Notes: generated by a model not told the origin, from the sequence alone. A stretch of DNA of 64,000 nt from Paragorgia papillata (GCA_035771165.1 JAWNZC010000234.1:1944001-2008000), one strand, 5' to 3'. Counted from the first letter of the stretch, positions 33,726-46,994 are shown. Program-made: numbers and translations.

Positions 33726-35094
33726 TTTATTTTTTTGTTACATAATCATATAAATGAACATAATTGAATTAAGTTGCGTAATCGAGATGACGTTCACGTG
33801 ATACTCGTTCGAGAGTAAACAACTGCCGATATGCAGTCTGACAGGGAAGCTTGGAACCTTTTTTGTGATAAAAAAAACACTCAAAACTTGAAGATCTAGT
33901 TACGAAGGGAAGTCAAAATGCAGTCCAAGTGTTTTTAAAGTTTAGTTGACAAAGATTCTTCGTCGTTCTTCTTCATCGCTTGCTCGTTTTTGGCTGTTCG
34001 CTTGGAAAGTCGCTTTCAATATTTGGCTGACCGGCATGAAAATTGAAAGTGTGGTCCTCGAGTTTGAAGACGAAAATGCTTGTAGTAAGCCATTTGTAAT
34101 TTCAAGTTTCAAGGACATGAGACAATAACGTTGGCATGTGGAAAATATTTTATTAAAAGGTAAAGACTTGCAGCGGTTTTGTTGAGTATAGCGGTTGGAT
34201 AACAGAAGAAAGACAGTTTAGTGTCAAAAGGTTTCAGCTTTTATATCTTCTCGTGGTATGATTTTTTATATATTGTTTCATCTATATTTCATTTTATATA
34301 TTGTTTCTTCTATATTGTTTCATTCAGTGATTCAAAATACTGTGTTCACAAGTTTATGTATGTTTTTCCTACCGTTTTAAACTGTTTTCTTTACAAATAT
34401 CGTTCGTAAATTTTGCTTTGTCACAGTTTTCCCAGCGTTTCTTTTAAAATTCGCTGTTTACACATGAAGTTGTCAAAACCATTTGGATAATAAAACTCGT
34501 TTGCATCCCCATAGCTCTCTGTTGAATATATTTTTTCTGTGGCAAGCGAAATAGTTGAATATGAATATGAAAATCGATCAATTTTAATGACAGAATGTAA
34601 AAAAATAACTTTTTGGACCGCGGTCCAAGATATCGTAAAAAACTGCCCGCTCACGTAGCCAATCAAATTGCAGGAAAGCCTAGGATTCCGCCCGCTCACG
34701 ATTAATAAAAAAATAAAAGGTGGTATTTTACGTGTAAAGTTTGTATTTTGGAGCGCCACCATTAAAGTGCCGAGCTTGAGAAGAATGAGTCGGGGAAGCT
34801 TATGACGTCATACACTCAATAACAACAATGACCCTTTTGTTGACAACAACAATTATCTTTTGTTTTTATCGAGTCTATGACGCCATAAGTCCTCCTCAAC
34901 TCATTCTTTTCAAACACAGCCAATTTAATGGCGGCGTTCCAACATACCCACTCCGCACGTAAAATACAACTTTGTTTTTGGGAATTTCGAAATGAAACTT
35001 TATACAATTATCAAGTTCCATAATATCTTTAGGATTATCCAGAAACATTACCGACAATATTTTCATCAGAGAACCACTTTAATTTAAAACTTAC

Positions 35095-35255
35095 CGCCAT
35101 GGAAAAAGCCTCCTCGAAGCACTTCCAGAAAAACGACGTAATTGGCCTTCAACTGGTGTGAGTCCTTGGTAAGAAATAACTGTTATGCCCATCATGTATT
35201 TGCCAAATGTTGCTCCACCAACTGAACAAGGGAATGAGACAGCAAGGAAAAATGC
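35095..35255 (-). CDS. FAM8A1: FAM8A1 exon 4: RDD-domain core
   Basis: Acceptor TTTTATTTTGGCAG before 35255, donor CG|GTAAGT at 35094. In phase 0 it reads AFFLAVSFPCSVGGATFGKY, MMGITVISYQGLTPVEGQ, LRRFSGSASRRLFPW plus two bases of an Arg codon. GGATFGKYMMGI is the RDD-family signature GGATPGKxxxGL, which follows a membrane segment. Length 161 = 53 codons + 2 fits both neighbours. The stretch after VEGQ is less like vertebrate FAM8A1 and may be lineage-specific. Confidence 0.9.
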
Positions 35256-35337
35256 CTGCCAAAATAAAACCATCTGGTATTATTAGCCTGAAAAAAATTT
35301 CAGAAATTACTTCTTGGGTTTCAGTGACGAGGTGTTA

Positions 35338-36300
35338 AAGGGCATATGACTCGAAAATTAAGTTTGTCTTATTGAAAAGAACATTTAAAATGATAAAATA
35401 ACATCTTTTGCAGTTTTTGGTTTCCTTACTTCGTTTTTGAGATATATATTCCAGTTTGTTTGATATGCAAATGACACAACTTTTTACGTCACACGTGCAT
35501 AATGAGTATTATGAGTTACCGAGAGAAGGTTACATATCTTTGCTATTGCGAAACGAAATCACTTGGAATTCTACATGTTTGGTGTTGTGGGTAGAAACAC
35601 GCACATGCTTCCTTTGAGTTAAGCCCATGTTTTCATAGTAGCAAAGATATGTAACCTTTTCTGATAAATCATTATGCACATGTGACGTAAAACTGGAAAT
35701 TTAAACTGGAAATTTGATTTGATTTTCTAACAAATCAAGATCATACAACAGTAATCTAAAATATATTGTATATATATACCCATTAAACTTTTAGACACTT
35801 TGTATGGTGGTAATAAAATGTGTTTTTCTGTGGGACAACTATAATGTTTTTCAGTGTCTTTAAAGTGCCTACATGGACTTGGGGGGAGTTGTCGAGTTTA
35901 CAAAAGGGACTTTAAGATGCTAGGACGACGACGGTGGTTAAAGCGCAAGATAAGTTTTACAATTTAAAGAAGTCACGGTTAACTAACTATTATATTTGAT
36001 ATTTGAAGCTATAGTTTAATGATTTCCAAAACGCCCCAGTATTGCTAAAATGATTGTATAGTATCCGTATTGAAGTCAATCTCAATCTCAAGCAACAGTT
36101 CTCATCTTTTGGCCGTCGACGTCGTCCTGAAGACGTAACAACGCTCTAAGTGGTAATAGCAATGATAAATACCCTTCTTCCAAAAAATTGTATTGTATTA
36201 AATCATTATGCACGTGACCTCAAAATGTTCAAGGAAACGAAAAACTGCAAAAGATGTTACTTTGTCAGTTCTTTCAAAGAAAAAAGACTTAATTTTCTTT
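35338..36300. repeat. Long-inverted-repeat element, second copy (FAM8A1 intron 3)
   Basis: gaaaattaagtttgtcttat, then gcagtttttggtttcc and cagtttgtttgatatgc, with inverse segments (caaggaaacgaaaaactgc, aaaagacttaattttc) at 36220-36300. Same family as 11108-12690. An inner palindrome with gcataatga lies at about 35500-35670. Confidence 0.55.
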
Positions 36301-36869
36301 TCATACTAGACGCGTGCGCTGATTGCTCGAGCTACTTCGCACTAATTCTCGATAATCACCTACATCGTTGATTCAGTCAAAATGGCCGTCAGCCAATTTG
36401 TCAATGCGACAGACGAGTAAATTAACAATTTTAAAGAAGATGTTGTTCCTAAAGGTATGAAAATGTGTATTTATACTAAAACAATTATTCGCCTCAGGCT
36501 CAGTGAATATCAGTGATTATTATATGGCACAAGTTACTTCCGTTGAAATCGTGTGTTCTCATTGGCTGAGAAGCGTCACGTGCCGGTCGATAATTTTCCG
36601 TAATGGACCGGTCGATTACGGATTTTGGCAGACATGTTGTTTGCAACTAAACAATGAAAGAAAACCGCAAAAATTTTGTGAATTCAATAACCTGAGGACT
36701 AAATTATGTATGAGTGGGACGATGAGCAATCTGGCAGTGAGTTTTAGGATTCCGAAAGCGATGACAACAAGAGCAACAACATTGAAAATGATGAGTCTAC
36801 GTCACACGCTCGAGGTCACACTATTGACAAGGTAATGTAAGATGTGTTGTTTCAAAATGCCATATAATA

Positions 36870-37028
36870 AACCTCTTATTAACCTCGTCCGCTTGGTCAT
36901 TACGGAAAAATATCAGACCTCGGTCTTTATGAACAGACCTCGCCCTACGGGCTCGGTTCGTACTGTCAAGACCTCGGTCTGATATTTTTCCGTAATGACC
37001 GCGCTCTCGGTTAATAAGAAGTTAATAC
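36870..37028. repeat. Palindromic short element
   Basis: cattacggaaaaatatcaga with cctcggtc at 36897-36930 and its inverse at 36970-37000, flanked by cttattaacc/ggttaataag. Related to the 13735 family ends. It sits within a copy of the 30385 repeat. Confidence 0.6.
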
Positions 37029-37087
37029 TGAATAACCGAGACGAAGTCGAGTTGTTAAATACTGACACTACAATACTCATACTGTAC

Positions 37088-37217
37088 CTCATACAAAAAT
37101 ACAATCAATCTATAGACCAATGCTTGCACAAGGACATCCTCAATATCTTTGAAATTTGTGGTTTCATCAACAACCAAAATATACTGAATCTGTGCATTAA
37201 GCTGGTCAGGATCTTTG
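37088..37217 (-). CDS. FAM8A1: FAM8A1 exon 3
   Basis: Acceptor (T)10CAG before 37217, donor GAG|GTACAG at 37087. One base (C) completes the split Tyr codon of exon 2, then KDPDQLNAQIQYILVVDETT, NFKDIEDVLVQALVYRLIVF, LYE, ending in phase 0. DETTNFKDIEDVLVQALVYR then LIVFLYE aligns with DENTSMEDLQKMMVVALIYR then LLVCFYE of human FAM8A1. This exon is short and easily missed by ORF length filters. Its phase is the evidence that exons 2 and 4 belong together. Confidence 0.9.
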
Positions 37218-37255
37218 CTGAAAAAAAAAATATACTAAAATCATAAACAATATAT

Positions 37256-38590
37256 ACTGTATATATACAAGAGAGGATAAAAGCGAGAGGGGGATATAGT
37301 ATAATGGGTCTAGTCCCACCCTAATTCCTAAGATCTCGAGATAGCCAATCACCAAACGATACTCATAGCATGTGACACCTACGTGGCGGCTTACACGTTC
37401 CTTTCGGGAAAACAAAATGGCGGGAAAATCATAGGAGAAAAGTACGTTTTGTCGAAGAATTGCAGCTCTTGCAGTGATGAAGCCAAGCAAATCAGCATAT
37501 TTTGAAATCTAGTGAAATATACTCGTATATCTGTCAACGCAATTATCACGAAATAAAAATGCAATAAATTAAACACTATAGCAATCTTACTAAGTAGAAC
37601 TAAAAATTTCCAACAAAATAAGAGTTGGTGGATATACTTTGCTTAATCTGAATATGTAGATTATTTTAAATTGGCATAGCATGACAAGTTGCCATAGTTA
37701 GCTTCGCTACTGAGCTCTTGAACGGAAAAGAGTTTTATCTTATCTAAAATCCTACGTCATTTTTTCGACTGCTCGGCAGGTTACGCGCGAGATTACCTCG
37801 TGAAATCTAAAAATAGTATAAGAGAAATTAGGATGGGACTAGACCACTGATCTCTATATAAACTGGATAGGCCATTCCCTATGGCCAGCAGTCAAACATT
37901 TCGTGCCAGTCGCCGCCATCTTACGTAGTGGAACATATGACGCATTGCGGCCTTAGAACTTGTTCCCAATCCTAAAGTTGACTGGCATAAGCAATCTTCA
38001 CGTCAGCACGGTCAGATTATCCGGGGGTAGGAATATTAAGTATTCTTTGCCGGGGGAGTTGGAAAAGCCGCAAAGCAAACAACAGATGCCGGTTCGTTTA
38101 GTTTTCACTGTTTAACAACAAATACAGTTAAAAGATGGCAAGTACAAAACACGAGATATTGTTAAGGCATTAAGATTACTATAAAAAATACAATTTAAGA
38201 CTTGAAATTGAATTCTTCGTAGATTTTATAGTCTGTTTTTCAGTTTATATTATCGTGAAGTTTCTTCGTTGTCGGCACTGAAGAAAAACAACGAAATTTA
38301 AATGTTTTACAGCTCTGTAACAGAAACAAATGCAAGAAATTAGCGTCTTAAACCTTATTAAGTACTTCTTGTGTCCTTACATTCGTTTAAATTTTCTTAA
38401 AATAACTCCTTTTGCCTGTTTTCAATCTACGAAAGCTATGAACTTCAGTGGCGACCATCTTTGGTAGTGGTCACGTCATCATACAACTGGCACGCTAAAT
38501 CCGGCCTCATGCCCCATCCAGTTTTATTGAGATCAGTGGACTAGACCCATTACTTCCCTCTTTCATTTTATGCTCTCTTGATATATACTA
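37256..38590. mobile_element. Palindromic element split by a hAT insertion
   Basis: The left segment tatatacaagagaggataaa with ataatgggtctagtcccacc returns inverted around the insertion at 37826-37844 plus 38547-38590. Before the insertion it would have been about 640 bp. Its outer ends are approximate. Confidence 0.5.
37845..38538. mobile_element. hAT-type element, copy 2, perfect 8-bp TSD
   Basis: Same ends as 27809-28489 (CACTGATCTCTATATAAAC and inverse). GACTAGAC lies on both sides (37837-37844, 38539-38546). Differs from copy 1 by small indels, for example about 11 bases missing near 37898 and an extra stretch near 38205. Located in FAM8A1 intron 2. Confidence 0.85.
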
Positions 38591-38719
38591 TAATACCTAT
38601 ATGTAATACACGTATATACAATATGGGAAGCCGAGATGTATAGGCATCTATTTGAACGTATACAACTTAATTTCCAATTCACACATCTATGGTATAATTG
38701 TTTAGGTTTATCAACAATC

Positions 38720-39195
38720 TCTGGGTACCCGAGCTAGCTCGCTTTGCCGAGATGATTTTTATTGTGTTTACATGAGAAGGGCTAGCTCGCCTAGCCGGGC
38801 TGGCTTGCTTGTTGCGCTAATTGCGTAACTTATCAGTTCTGGTAAGACACGAAGTCTCATTGTTTTAAATATGAACTGTACATGAACAAGCAGAACTTGT
38901 GAATTGTTAATATGTCGAAAAAAGCTGATAAATTTTGTCGCATGTACGAAGCTTTTAGTGCCAGCCTGGGTAGGCGAGTCAGACCGGTCAATCGACTGAT
39001 TACATGGGTGGAAAACAGCCCGGGTAACCGAGATCTCGGTCTCACAACGCGAGATCTCGGCTAGGCGGGCTGGCCTGGCTCTCATATAAACACAAGATGA
39101 AAATTAACAAGAAATAACAGCATAAGCGAGATCTCGGCAAAACGGGCTATCCCGGGTACCTGGGCAGTTTGGCTCGCCTCCACATAAACACCCCC
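38720..39195. repeat. Inverted-repeat segment with gggctagc/gagatctcgg motifs
   Basis: Multiple inverted pieces: ctcgcctagccgggctgg, gcgagatctcggctaggcgg, and cgggtaccc near both ends, with tgtgtttacatgag/ctcatataaacacaa marking inner arms. Related gtttacatgaggctggcc motifs occur at 45754-46740. Frames here are not conserved. Confidence 0.45.
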
Positions 39196-39451
39196 TAAGA
39201 TATAAGCTGTTTAACCCATTCCTGCCTGAGCCAGCTAAAAATGGCTCTTTAATTTTTTTACACTGATTGTCGAACAGCAGACCATTTTACTAGCCAAAGG
39301 GAGAACCCTCAGACACTCTAGGCAGTAATGGGTTAACAAGTGATTAATCCATTCCTACCTGAATTGGCAAAAAATGACCCCTTTATTGTTTTACTGTCCA
39401 ACGCCAGACAATTTTGCTCGTCAAAGGGAGAACCTTAGACATCCTAGGCAG

Positions 39452-40137
39452 CAGGGTCTTAGCCAGCCAGCCGCCCAGCCGTCTTTTGGACGGCCTGTTT
39501 TGATAAAGACGGCTTTTGGACGGCTGTTTACTATATTGACACCTTTTCGACGGCCAGTAAAGAATCTAAAGGGCACATTTCATTATTCTAGTATTTTTGG
39601 TGGCACTAATCGGCCACCAGCGAAACAATTATCGTGCACAAAACATGTATTTTGACATTCACAACCACATTGGACAGGAATGCATCTAGGCTCAGATTCC
39701 AGCCGATGCGCCCCCGATCCCTGACCCAACGGCTGGAATCTGAGCCTAGAATGCATCGCCCATCGTTCGAATCGTTGGATAATGCTATGGGGTGCACGCA
39801 CATTTAACAATAGCAGGCACCCCCTCTAGTTTCTAGGAGTCTGTACCAGATATAAACAAAACTTGTGCCTCAATGCCTCGTGTCATGAATAATGGAGGAG
39901 AATTATGAGTCGTAAAAGTTAACAAACTGAACACAAACTGAACAAAGAAAGTTGTCAGATTTCTTTCGAATCTGATGACATTGACAGTGAGCATTATGGT
40001 TACTTCCCAAATTTTAAAATTTTAGCCCTTAGAATACCCATTTGGGGGGGGGGGGGGGGAGTTGCAGCTTTGCCGGGAAGTACACTGCCAGATTGGCAAT
40101 TTGGACACCCAAGTTCCAGATCCTGGCTAAGACCCTG
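39452..40137. mobile_element. hAT-like element with CAGGGTCTTAGCC ends
   Basis: Starts CAGGGTCTTAGCCAG and ends CTGGCTAAGACCCTG. CTAGGCAG precedes it and GTAGGCAG follows four bases after the end, a near-match to an 8-bp duplication. Inside is a perfect hairpin (39681-39755: gcatctaggctcagattcca and inverse) and a G-run at 40044-40060. Confidence 0.6.
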
Positions 40138-40624
40138 CAAAGTAGGCAGTAAAGGGTTAAGCTAAAAAATCCATCAGAAAGTTTATATAAATCAGGATGA
40201 ATTTGTATCTGATTTACAACACCTGTTTGAAGGGGCAGTAAGACGCCAAAATTATCTATCTCATGCACTTTTGATTTTATTTAGAAGTGTTCTTAAAGTA
40301 ACGAATAGCCTCCTCGCTTGTTCAATTTTGATATTTTGGTTTTAAAAAAATGTAAATAAGATACCTTATGACGCCATCTACTCCACTAATTCCGTAAAAA
40401 AGGAATATCTACGGAAATAATAGGTAGATTGTGCTGAAATTTTGAAGCTATTCTAATACGAATGGTACATTGCAATGTACACAGTTATTGCTTGATATAT
40501 TCCTCATTTGGAGAAGTTTGTTTGATCTGTGTGGAGTACATTTAGATGACATCATAAGGCATCTCATTGTGTATGTTACAAAAACCTGAATATCTCTGGA
40601 GCATGATGAGATATTGATTTAAAG

Positions 40625-41085
40625 GGCAATAGCACTAAAAATTAAGTTTGTCTAATTGGAAAGAACTCATAAAATTGTAATAGAACATCCTTTATAACTT
40701 TTTCGTATCTCTCTTCGTTTTCAAGATATTTCAATTTGTTTGATATGTAAATGAGATGGTCTCTGACGTCAGGTGCATGTGGGGTAAAATATTTTCACAT
40801 GTAGCAAAATCAGTTATATCTCTAAGTTTGTTCAGCGAAATCATTTGAAACTGTGCACATAAAAACTCCTTGCGACGCTGAACATTTCATGTTAGATATG
40901 TAAAGGATTTTGCTCTGTATGAAAATATTTTACCCCACTCCTGACGTCAGAGACCATCTCATTTACATATCAAACAAATTGAAATATCTTGAAAACGCAG
41001 AAAGATACGAAAAGGTTGTAAAGGATCTTCTATTACAATTTTACGAGTTCTTTCAAATTAGACAAACTTAATTTTTAATGCCAAT
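40625..41085. mobile_element. TTAA-type palindromic element, copy 2 (right end altered)
   Basis: TTAAAGGGCAATAGCAC on the left. Body and inverted arms match 12828-13275 closely (tagatatgtaaaggattttg, accatctcatttacatatc). The right end stops at aacttaatttttaatgcc and lacks the terminal AGGG inverse, so only one TTAA is seen. Confidence 0.6.
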
Positions 41086-42199
41086 AAGAACGCTTTATTA
41101 TATGACTGTTTCCGCGAGCGGTCTGGAACGTGAAATCCAGCAATTTGATTGGTTCCTGAGCGGTCTGGAATCTGCCGTTCCAGACCGCTGAGAGAATTTT
41201 ATAAACAAAATGAAAGTCATGTCAGTATACACGCAACAAGAAGGATAATAATTTCAGAACTGCTCTATGTTGAAATATATCGTGCAGGTATGTTGTTAGA
41301 AATTGTGTTGAGCTTTCATTTGATGTGTAGTTTAAGTTTCTGAAAAAAAATCTACACATTCCTAGATATAAATCCGAAAAAGGAAAATGTAGCCTTCAAT
41401 ATAGGGGCTCTGTCCTTTGGAATAATCGCCCCCCCCCCCCCCCCCCCCCCAATAATTTTAGCTGAAGCTTTCATTTTGAAAAGTGGAAGCACAAGAATAG
41501 AATATGTTAACGAAACAAAAGCGTGCGCAGAACGGAGTCATGGACGAACTATGCATAGACTGATCAAATTCTGATATTTATTTATTTTAAAACAAATATG
41601 TGGATTTCACTCGCTTAGCGAATAAATTTTACATTGTCATTGGCGTGTTAATTAAACCACCTTGCAATTCCATTCACAAATGTAGATAATCATCTAGAAT
41701 ATTTTCTCTGAAATGTTGTTTTTTTATGCTTAGCATGTGATTTATAACAAAATGCACCATTAAAATAGTGTTTTGAAAACCTAAAATTTTTTACAAAATG
41801 TGTTCTCAGAATGCTGCAAATGCCATTTCAGAGATCCACATTTTAAAAATTTTCCGGGGGGGCATGCACCCCCTAGAAGGCTCGTGCCTTCGGCACTCGC
41901 CCCCCGAATATTTCGTCAAGTGTCCGCCACTGTATCGGACCTCCGTTTCAGTTACTAAAAACGTCGGTCCGATATTTCACTAGTACAGACCTCACGCTCG
42001 GTCAATAAGTAGTAAAACTTTCTCATACGAAAAGTACTAATTCTAGATAAAATCAAAATTGAATAGAAGATTCCGTCTTACTGCCCCTTTAAACATTCCT
42101 TTCTTTTGAATTTACTTAATGAATAAAGTGTAATATTAAAACGCAACATGTCTGGCAAATGTTAAATGTCACCAAGAAGAAAATTTTTGTGGCACTTAC

Positions 42200-42302
42200 T
42201 AGTACAAGAAAAATAATAAATATTTGATGAAAAACAGGAAAACAAAATCAATAAATTCTGCAAAAGCTCGTCTCCAAAGTGAAGCTACAACGTATTCATA
42301 TC
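42200..42302 (-). CDS. FAM8A1: FAM8A1 exon 2: first membrane segment of the RDD domain
   Basis: Acceptor TTTCTTTCTTTTAG before 42302, donor CTA|GTAAGT at 42199. Two bases complete the Arg codon of exon 1, then YEYVVASLWRRAFAEFIDFV and FLFFIKYLLFFLY, leaving TA of a Tyr codon. RRAFAEFIDFVFLFFIK matches HRFMAEMVDFFILFFIK of human FAM8A1 and carries the Arg and Asp of the RDD motif. 103 bases. Confidence 0.9.
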
Positions 42303-42339
42303 CTAAAAGAAAGAAATTAAGAATATTTATGGTACATGT

Positions 42340-42712
42340 ATTTAATATATGGCTGGGTTTGATTCCCGGTCCGTACGCAAAACGACGCACGCTGATTGGT
42401 TCCCGAGAGGTTGGGATTTTACAATATTGACCTCGGGTTAATACGCTTTTTTCTCGGCCCTGTAATTTTTGGCGAGAAAATTTCTGAGTTGATTTGAATA
42501 CAAATAAAATAGAACTAGGTATCTTTATTCAAATATTCTGAACAATAAAATGTGTTGGAACATTACTGCTGGTTTTCTTTAAAGCTGTTTATCTAAAAAC
42601 ATGACAAATAAAAGCCGAACTGGTGTAAACAAGAAGGCCAAGAGCGACATGACTCAGGCAAATACTTTCACACCGTACAGACCTCGCACTCGGTTAATAA
42701 GTCCTTAATATA
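42340..42712. repeat. Inverted, shortened copy of the 13735-14285 repeat
   Basis: The reverse complement shares ccgggaatcaaacccagcc, tcaacccgaggtcaatat-like and gttcggcttttatttgtcat segments with 13735-14285. It lacks about 180 bp of the left palindrome. Confidence 0.6.
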
Positions 42713-43183
42713 TAACACACAATTATTTTGCCTTCCACCTCATTCTTTCTCTTGCTAATTAACCCCCACTATACATGCTTTCTCCCCTCCCAAATACAAC
42801 ACTGCTTAATGTATGTTTTTATATAATAAAAGGAACTTAAGAAGAAATGGTGTCAGCGTGCGTTGCTAGCTAGGGAATGGATAAGAACACTACAGGGGAT
42901 AAGGCTCCCGGTGCAAAGTGCACCGTATTTCATGGAGCTCCATTTCAACATTAAGCTCGGTCGCCCGTACCGTTGTCCCACCCACCCCTTTTTTCCCTAT
43001 CCGGCTGCTACTTCTTTTGACAGGCTGTGTCTCGTTGCTCGGCGTTCATCGGGACGCGAGAGGTTGTGCCAAGGCAAACAATGCAGCCTTGTTATACTCC
43101 TTCATACATATAAGCTGGTCAACGTACTCCATTTTCACCGTCAGGTGGAGCCTGCACGGACTGCATACAATTTTGAACATCCG

Positions 43184-44065
43184 CCGGTGTCCCAGTTAAT
43201 TTGGACCCCCCTAAATTTGGATCCCCGGTCCAAATCTACTAGTAGATTTGGTCCCCCGGTCCAAATCTCCTAATAGATTTGGACCCCCAGGGGTCCAAAT
43301 CTACTAGTAAATATGGACCCCCGGTGGCGGATTTGAACCCCCCTCCAAAAGTTAAATATATGCATTGTGAACACAATAATATAAACGAAATTCATAATAG
43401 CGAACAGTCTGAAGTTTTTTTGTCACTTTTATTAGTGATAAAGAACACAAACCGTAAAATAGAAACCACTACCAGAGTTAGTAAAAGCGATCTCCACTCT
43501 CTCCATAGCACGGCGAAGAACGCTGGTGATTTATACGATCGAGCTAGATATAATTCAGTTGCAATGGATATACCAGGCGGGAAACGTAAGAACTAATGTT
43601 GTGATATACATTTCTCAGTAATATTTTTTTTTATCTTTTACATATGAAACGTTCTTAACAGAACTAATTATGTATATACATTTTTTAGCGATGTTTATTT
43701 ATCCTTGTAGTTGTATACATATTTTCCATTTGGCAACTTTCTAGTTTTTTTGTAGTACTTACTCAGTTTAATAATAGTGTTAAGATTTTTGAATTTAGAT
43801 AATATTACTGGCAATAGAATTTTATTTGATGCATGTACGTCAACGAACCAAATTTTCGAACTATGAAAATGTCGCCCAACAATGTTTTTTATTCGCTATT
43901 CAACACAATAAGCTCGACTATGTGAGGTTTATAACTGGCTTTGGATATGAAAATTAATGAATGTAACATATTCATCGTTTCCTGGGTTGTTTTGGGTATA
44001 AAAAATGTTTAAAAAGGGGGGTCCAAATCCGCCAACGGGGGTCCAAATCCGCTGTGACACCGGCG
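43184..44065. mobile_element. Inverted-repeat element with internal palindromic repeats
   Basis: Ends CCGGTGTCCCAG and CTGTGACACCGG, each followed inward by ATTTGGACCCCC-type sequence. Near the left end the palindrome ccaaatctactagtagattt is repeated in three variants (43235-43320). Both ends carry ggtccaaatccgcc. Target duplication unclear. No coding capacity. Confidence 0.5.
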
Positions 44066-46994
44066 CCCTCATTTCAGATAAAGCCAATCAATCCATAAAT
44101 ACATGTCAGACGTGTGCTCTTCTATACCGACAAGGGTTTTTGGCTTTCAAAATGTTTGTCAACTCTCAGCTGAGGTGGTTTTTTTTAAAATTTGGTCTCG
44201 TGCCTTTTTTAATCTCATAAGACACAGCTAGCCAAAAGCTGGCCTGTGATTGGTCACTTTCGTGGCTAAGACCTAACAAGATAGTGCCTGATGGCATGTA
44301 TTTGGGCCATTTTTTCGGGGGGCACCCGCAGTCCAGTTATATAGAGGTCAGTGATACCAACCAATTTTGTTTTAACTGACCAATATCAATTTACCAAGTG
44401 ACTATTTCCCCCGAAATTGTGTGTGTGTGTGTGGGGGGGGGGGGGGAGGGGGGGGGGTTACACCTCACACACCCCTGTTTGGTACACCACTGCCAACACA
44501 CCAATCATTTTCACAAGTCCACACCAGAAATCTCCAGTGTGGAGTACATGGAATGCAGACTTGAATTACAATGAAATATATAGTTAATGATATAATTCAA
44601 CCATAACAGGAAAAATCCACAATCTAAGCCAGGAATATAAACTCCATAGAAAATTACAAGGGAAATACAGTACTAATCAGAAAGTAGTCAACTCAATATT
44701 GGGGAAATCTGCAATCCACCACTTTGACAGAATCCACAAATCCAACAAAAATGTCAAACAGAGTCAAAATCCACAAATCTGCCAATCCAATAACCTATTC
44801 ACCCAGGGTGGATTACATGTTATCACTTATTGTCACACTGGACATACACCAAATCATTTGCAATCATACGCCAAAGTCATTTGTTTCACATTTTTCTTGA
44901 TCGCTTTTGACACTGAAATTCATAAATGCTTAAAAGGAAATGGTGGCAAGGGAATTCGCAGTTTGTGAGTTTGGAAAATTTAGCTGGGGATGAAATGTCA
45001 AACTTTTCATGAGTCTAACTTATAACTTGATATATATTAGGGTAGTCTTTTGTTTGAGATAATTTTCAACAAGACATCAAGTTCGACTAATGATTATTGA
45101 TTAGTCAGAAAATGTTTGAGGTTGTATAGAGAGAGTGAGATTACACCAATATATTTGATATCTAATATCTCCAGCAGACCAGGAAATAGTGGTGGATCCT
45201 GGGATCCTCATTCCAAGAAACAAGAAAGGATTTTGGTTGTAAGAATGTTTTGGGCTGACAAGTAGTGCCAACGAAGTTGGCCCAAGTTGTTTGTATTAGC
45301 CTGCTCACAGGCTATGTTTGTATAAGTCAATCTACATCAGCTCATTTCTGAGCCCACAGTAATTTGGCCTGCAATATATATCGCATTTGCTTGAATTATG
45401 CAAAGTATGGAAGCTTGGCAGTATTCAGTCAGTGATTCTACGTTTCATATGTACCGGTATATATTCACTGTGAAAGTGATGAAATATCAAAATATCAATT
45501 CAATTCTGTCAATACATTTTGCCAGGCACAACTTTATTAATGATTGTTTTAGTCAGGACTGCTAAATGTATTGCAACCACCGTGTTTTCGAAGAAATTAT
45601 TTGCTCCTTAGAGTAGGATCCAAGAAATGTTGGAACTATTTTCAGGTCTGAGTCTCCAGTGTATTCTATGTGCATGGAATCCATCCTGGCCTCTCACCAA
45701 CCACTCCCACATCCCTCTTTATAGTGCTATTCCTTAAATATACATTGCTATTTTAGGGGATGTTTACATGAGGCTGGCCTAAACTTACACTGGCCTGAAT
45801 TTTGAATTTCAGTTTTTGTTTACATGAGGCTGCTTCATAATTCATGCCAATCAGGCCTCAAATTATACTTTTTGCATCCAAAGACAAAAATGTCTTCCGA
45901 TAATGAGTTTCCATGAGGCTATCCAAGGACATTTTTCTCTCGGCTAGGAAAAAACTGTTATCCTATACAGTCAGGAAATGACTAAATCCATGATAAAGAG
46001 TGACTAACATTCACATGATATTATGTCATTTATGTGCTATAGTATTAGTTAGTAGTGACTGGTATATAGATATAGGACTGTCTTCTTCGCTTGGACATGC
46101 AGATCGCTTCACTCCAACACTGAACAATGTCCTCTGCATATTTTAATGTCAATGCACAATCATGGCCACCAGTGTTTGAACACATGGTTAGCACACAATT
46201 GTGCCTGCATTTCTGGGCTGAATTTCCGGGCTGATCCCGCAATGGCCACCAAAACATTTACACGCTGATAATTCAATCATAGGCTGGGATATTCTCTTGC
46301 TGAATATTTTCTTACGATCATACGTTCGATCGATCGAGAAAATTTAAAAACTCCAAACACCATCGGTGGACAAAAGTGTCCTATATATTATGGGGGAAAA
46401 AACCCTATCGGCGGGCAAATGACGATTATCGGAGGACATGTCCTCGATGTCCTCGATGAAATTCAAGGCTTGGTGCCAATTAATGTTTTCCAGCTTGTGA
46501 CTGCCAGAGAAGCATTATTTTATGTAGAGTTGATTGCCAATCTCACTTAAGCTCATAGGCCACGGCCTCAAAACTTCAGTTCAGTCTGTGAACAGAATCT
46601 CAGGCTGGACTCATGAAAACGATATAAAGTATTAAAAACACTACAACCAACCTAAAGTCAGTCTGGCCTGAGTTTGGGCCAGCCTCATGAGGCTGTTACA
46701 ATGACAAGTAAACTAAGGGGGTGTTTACATGAGGGCCCCCTTAGTCTGTAATTGTTGTTGAAATTAAGTCTTAAATCTATAAGTACAGTACAATAATCAA
46801 GGCCCACCTCTAACCTATCCAGCTATAAAAAGCGAGATTACGTTCACATGTTCACAGTTTAAATTAGATAAATCACTGCACTTAAAGTTGTAAGCTAAAA
46901 CAGTGTAATAGTGTACATATATATATTGGTAATATTTACAAGTACCAAAGTTGTTGTTTTGTTAATATAAAACAAAAGTACAAACATTACTCAC

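Noticed and set aside
40029..40268. Candidate FAM8A1 exon on the minus strand (HEIDNFGVLLPLQTG)
   Set aside because: Its phase does not fit exon 2, and exon 3 at 37088-37217 already joins exons 2 and 4 in phase with clear homology.
43279..43596. Two-part gene around 42863-43596
   Set aside because: Frames are short, lack homology, and run through the inverted ends of the element at 43184-44065.
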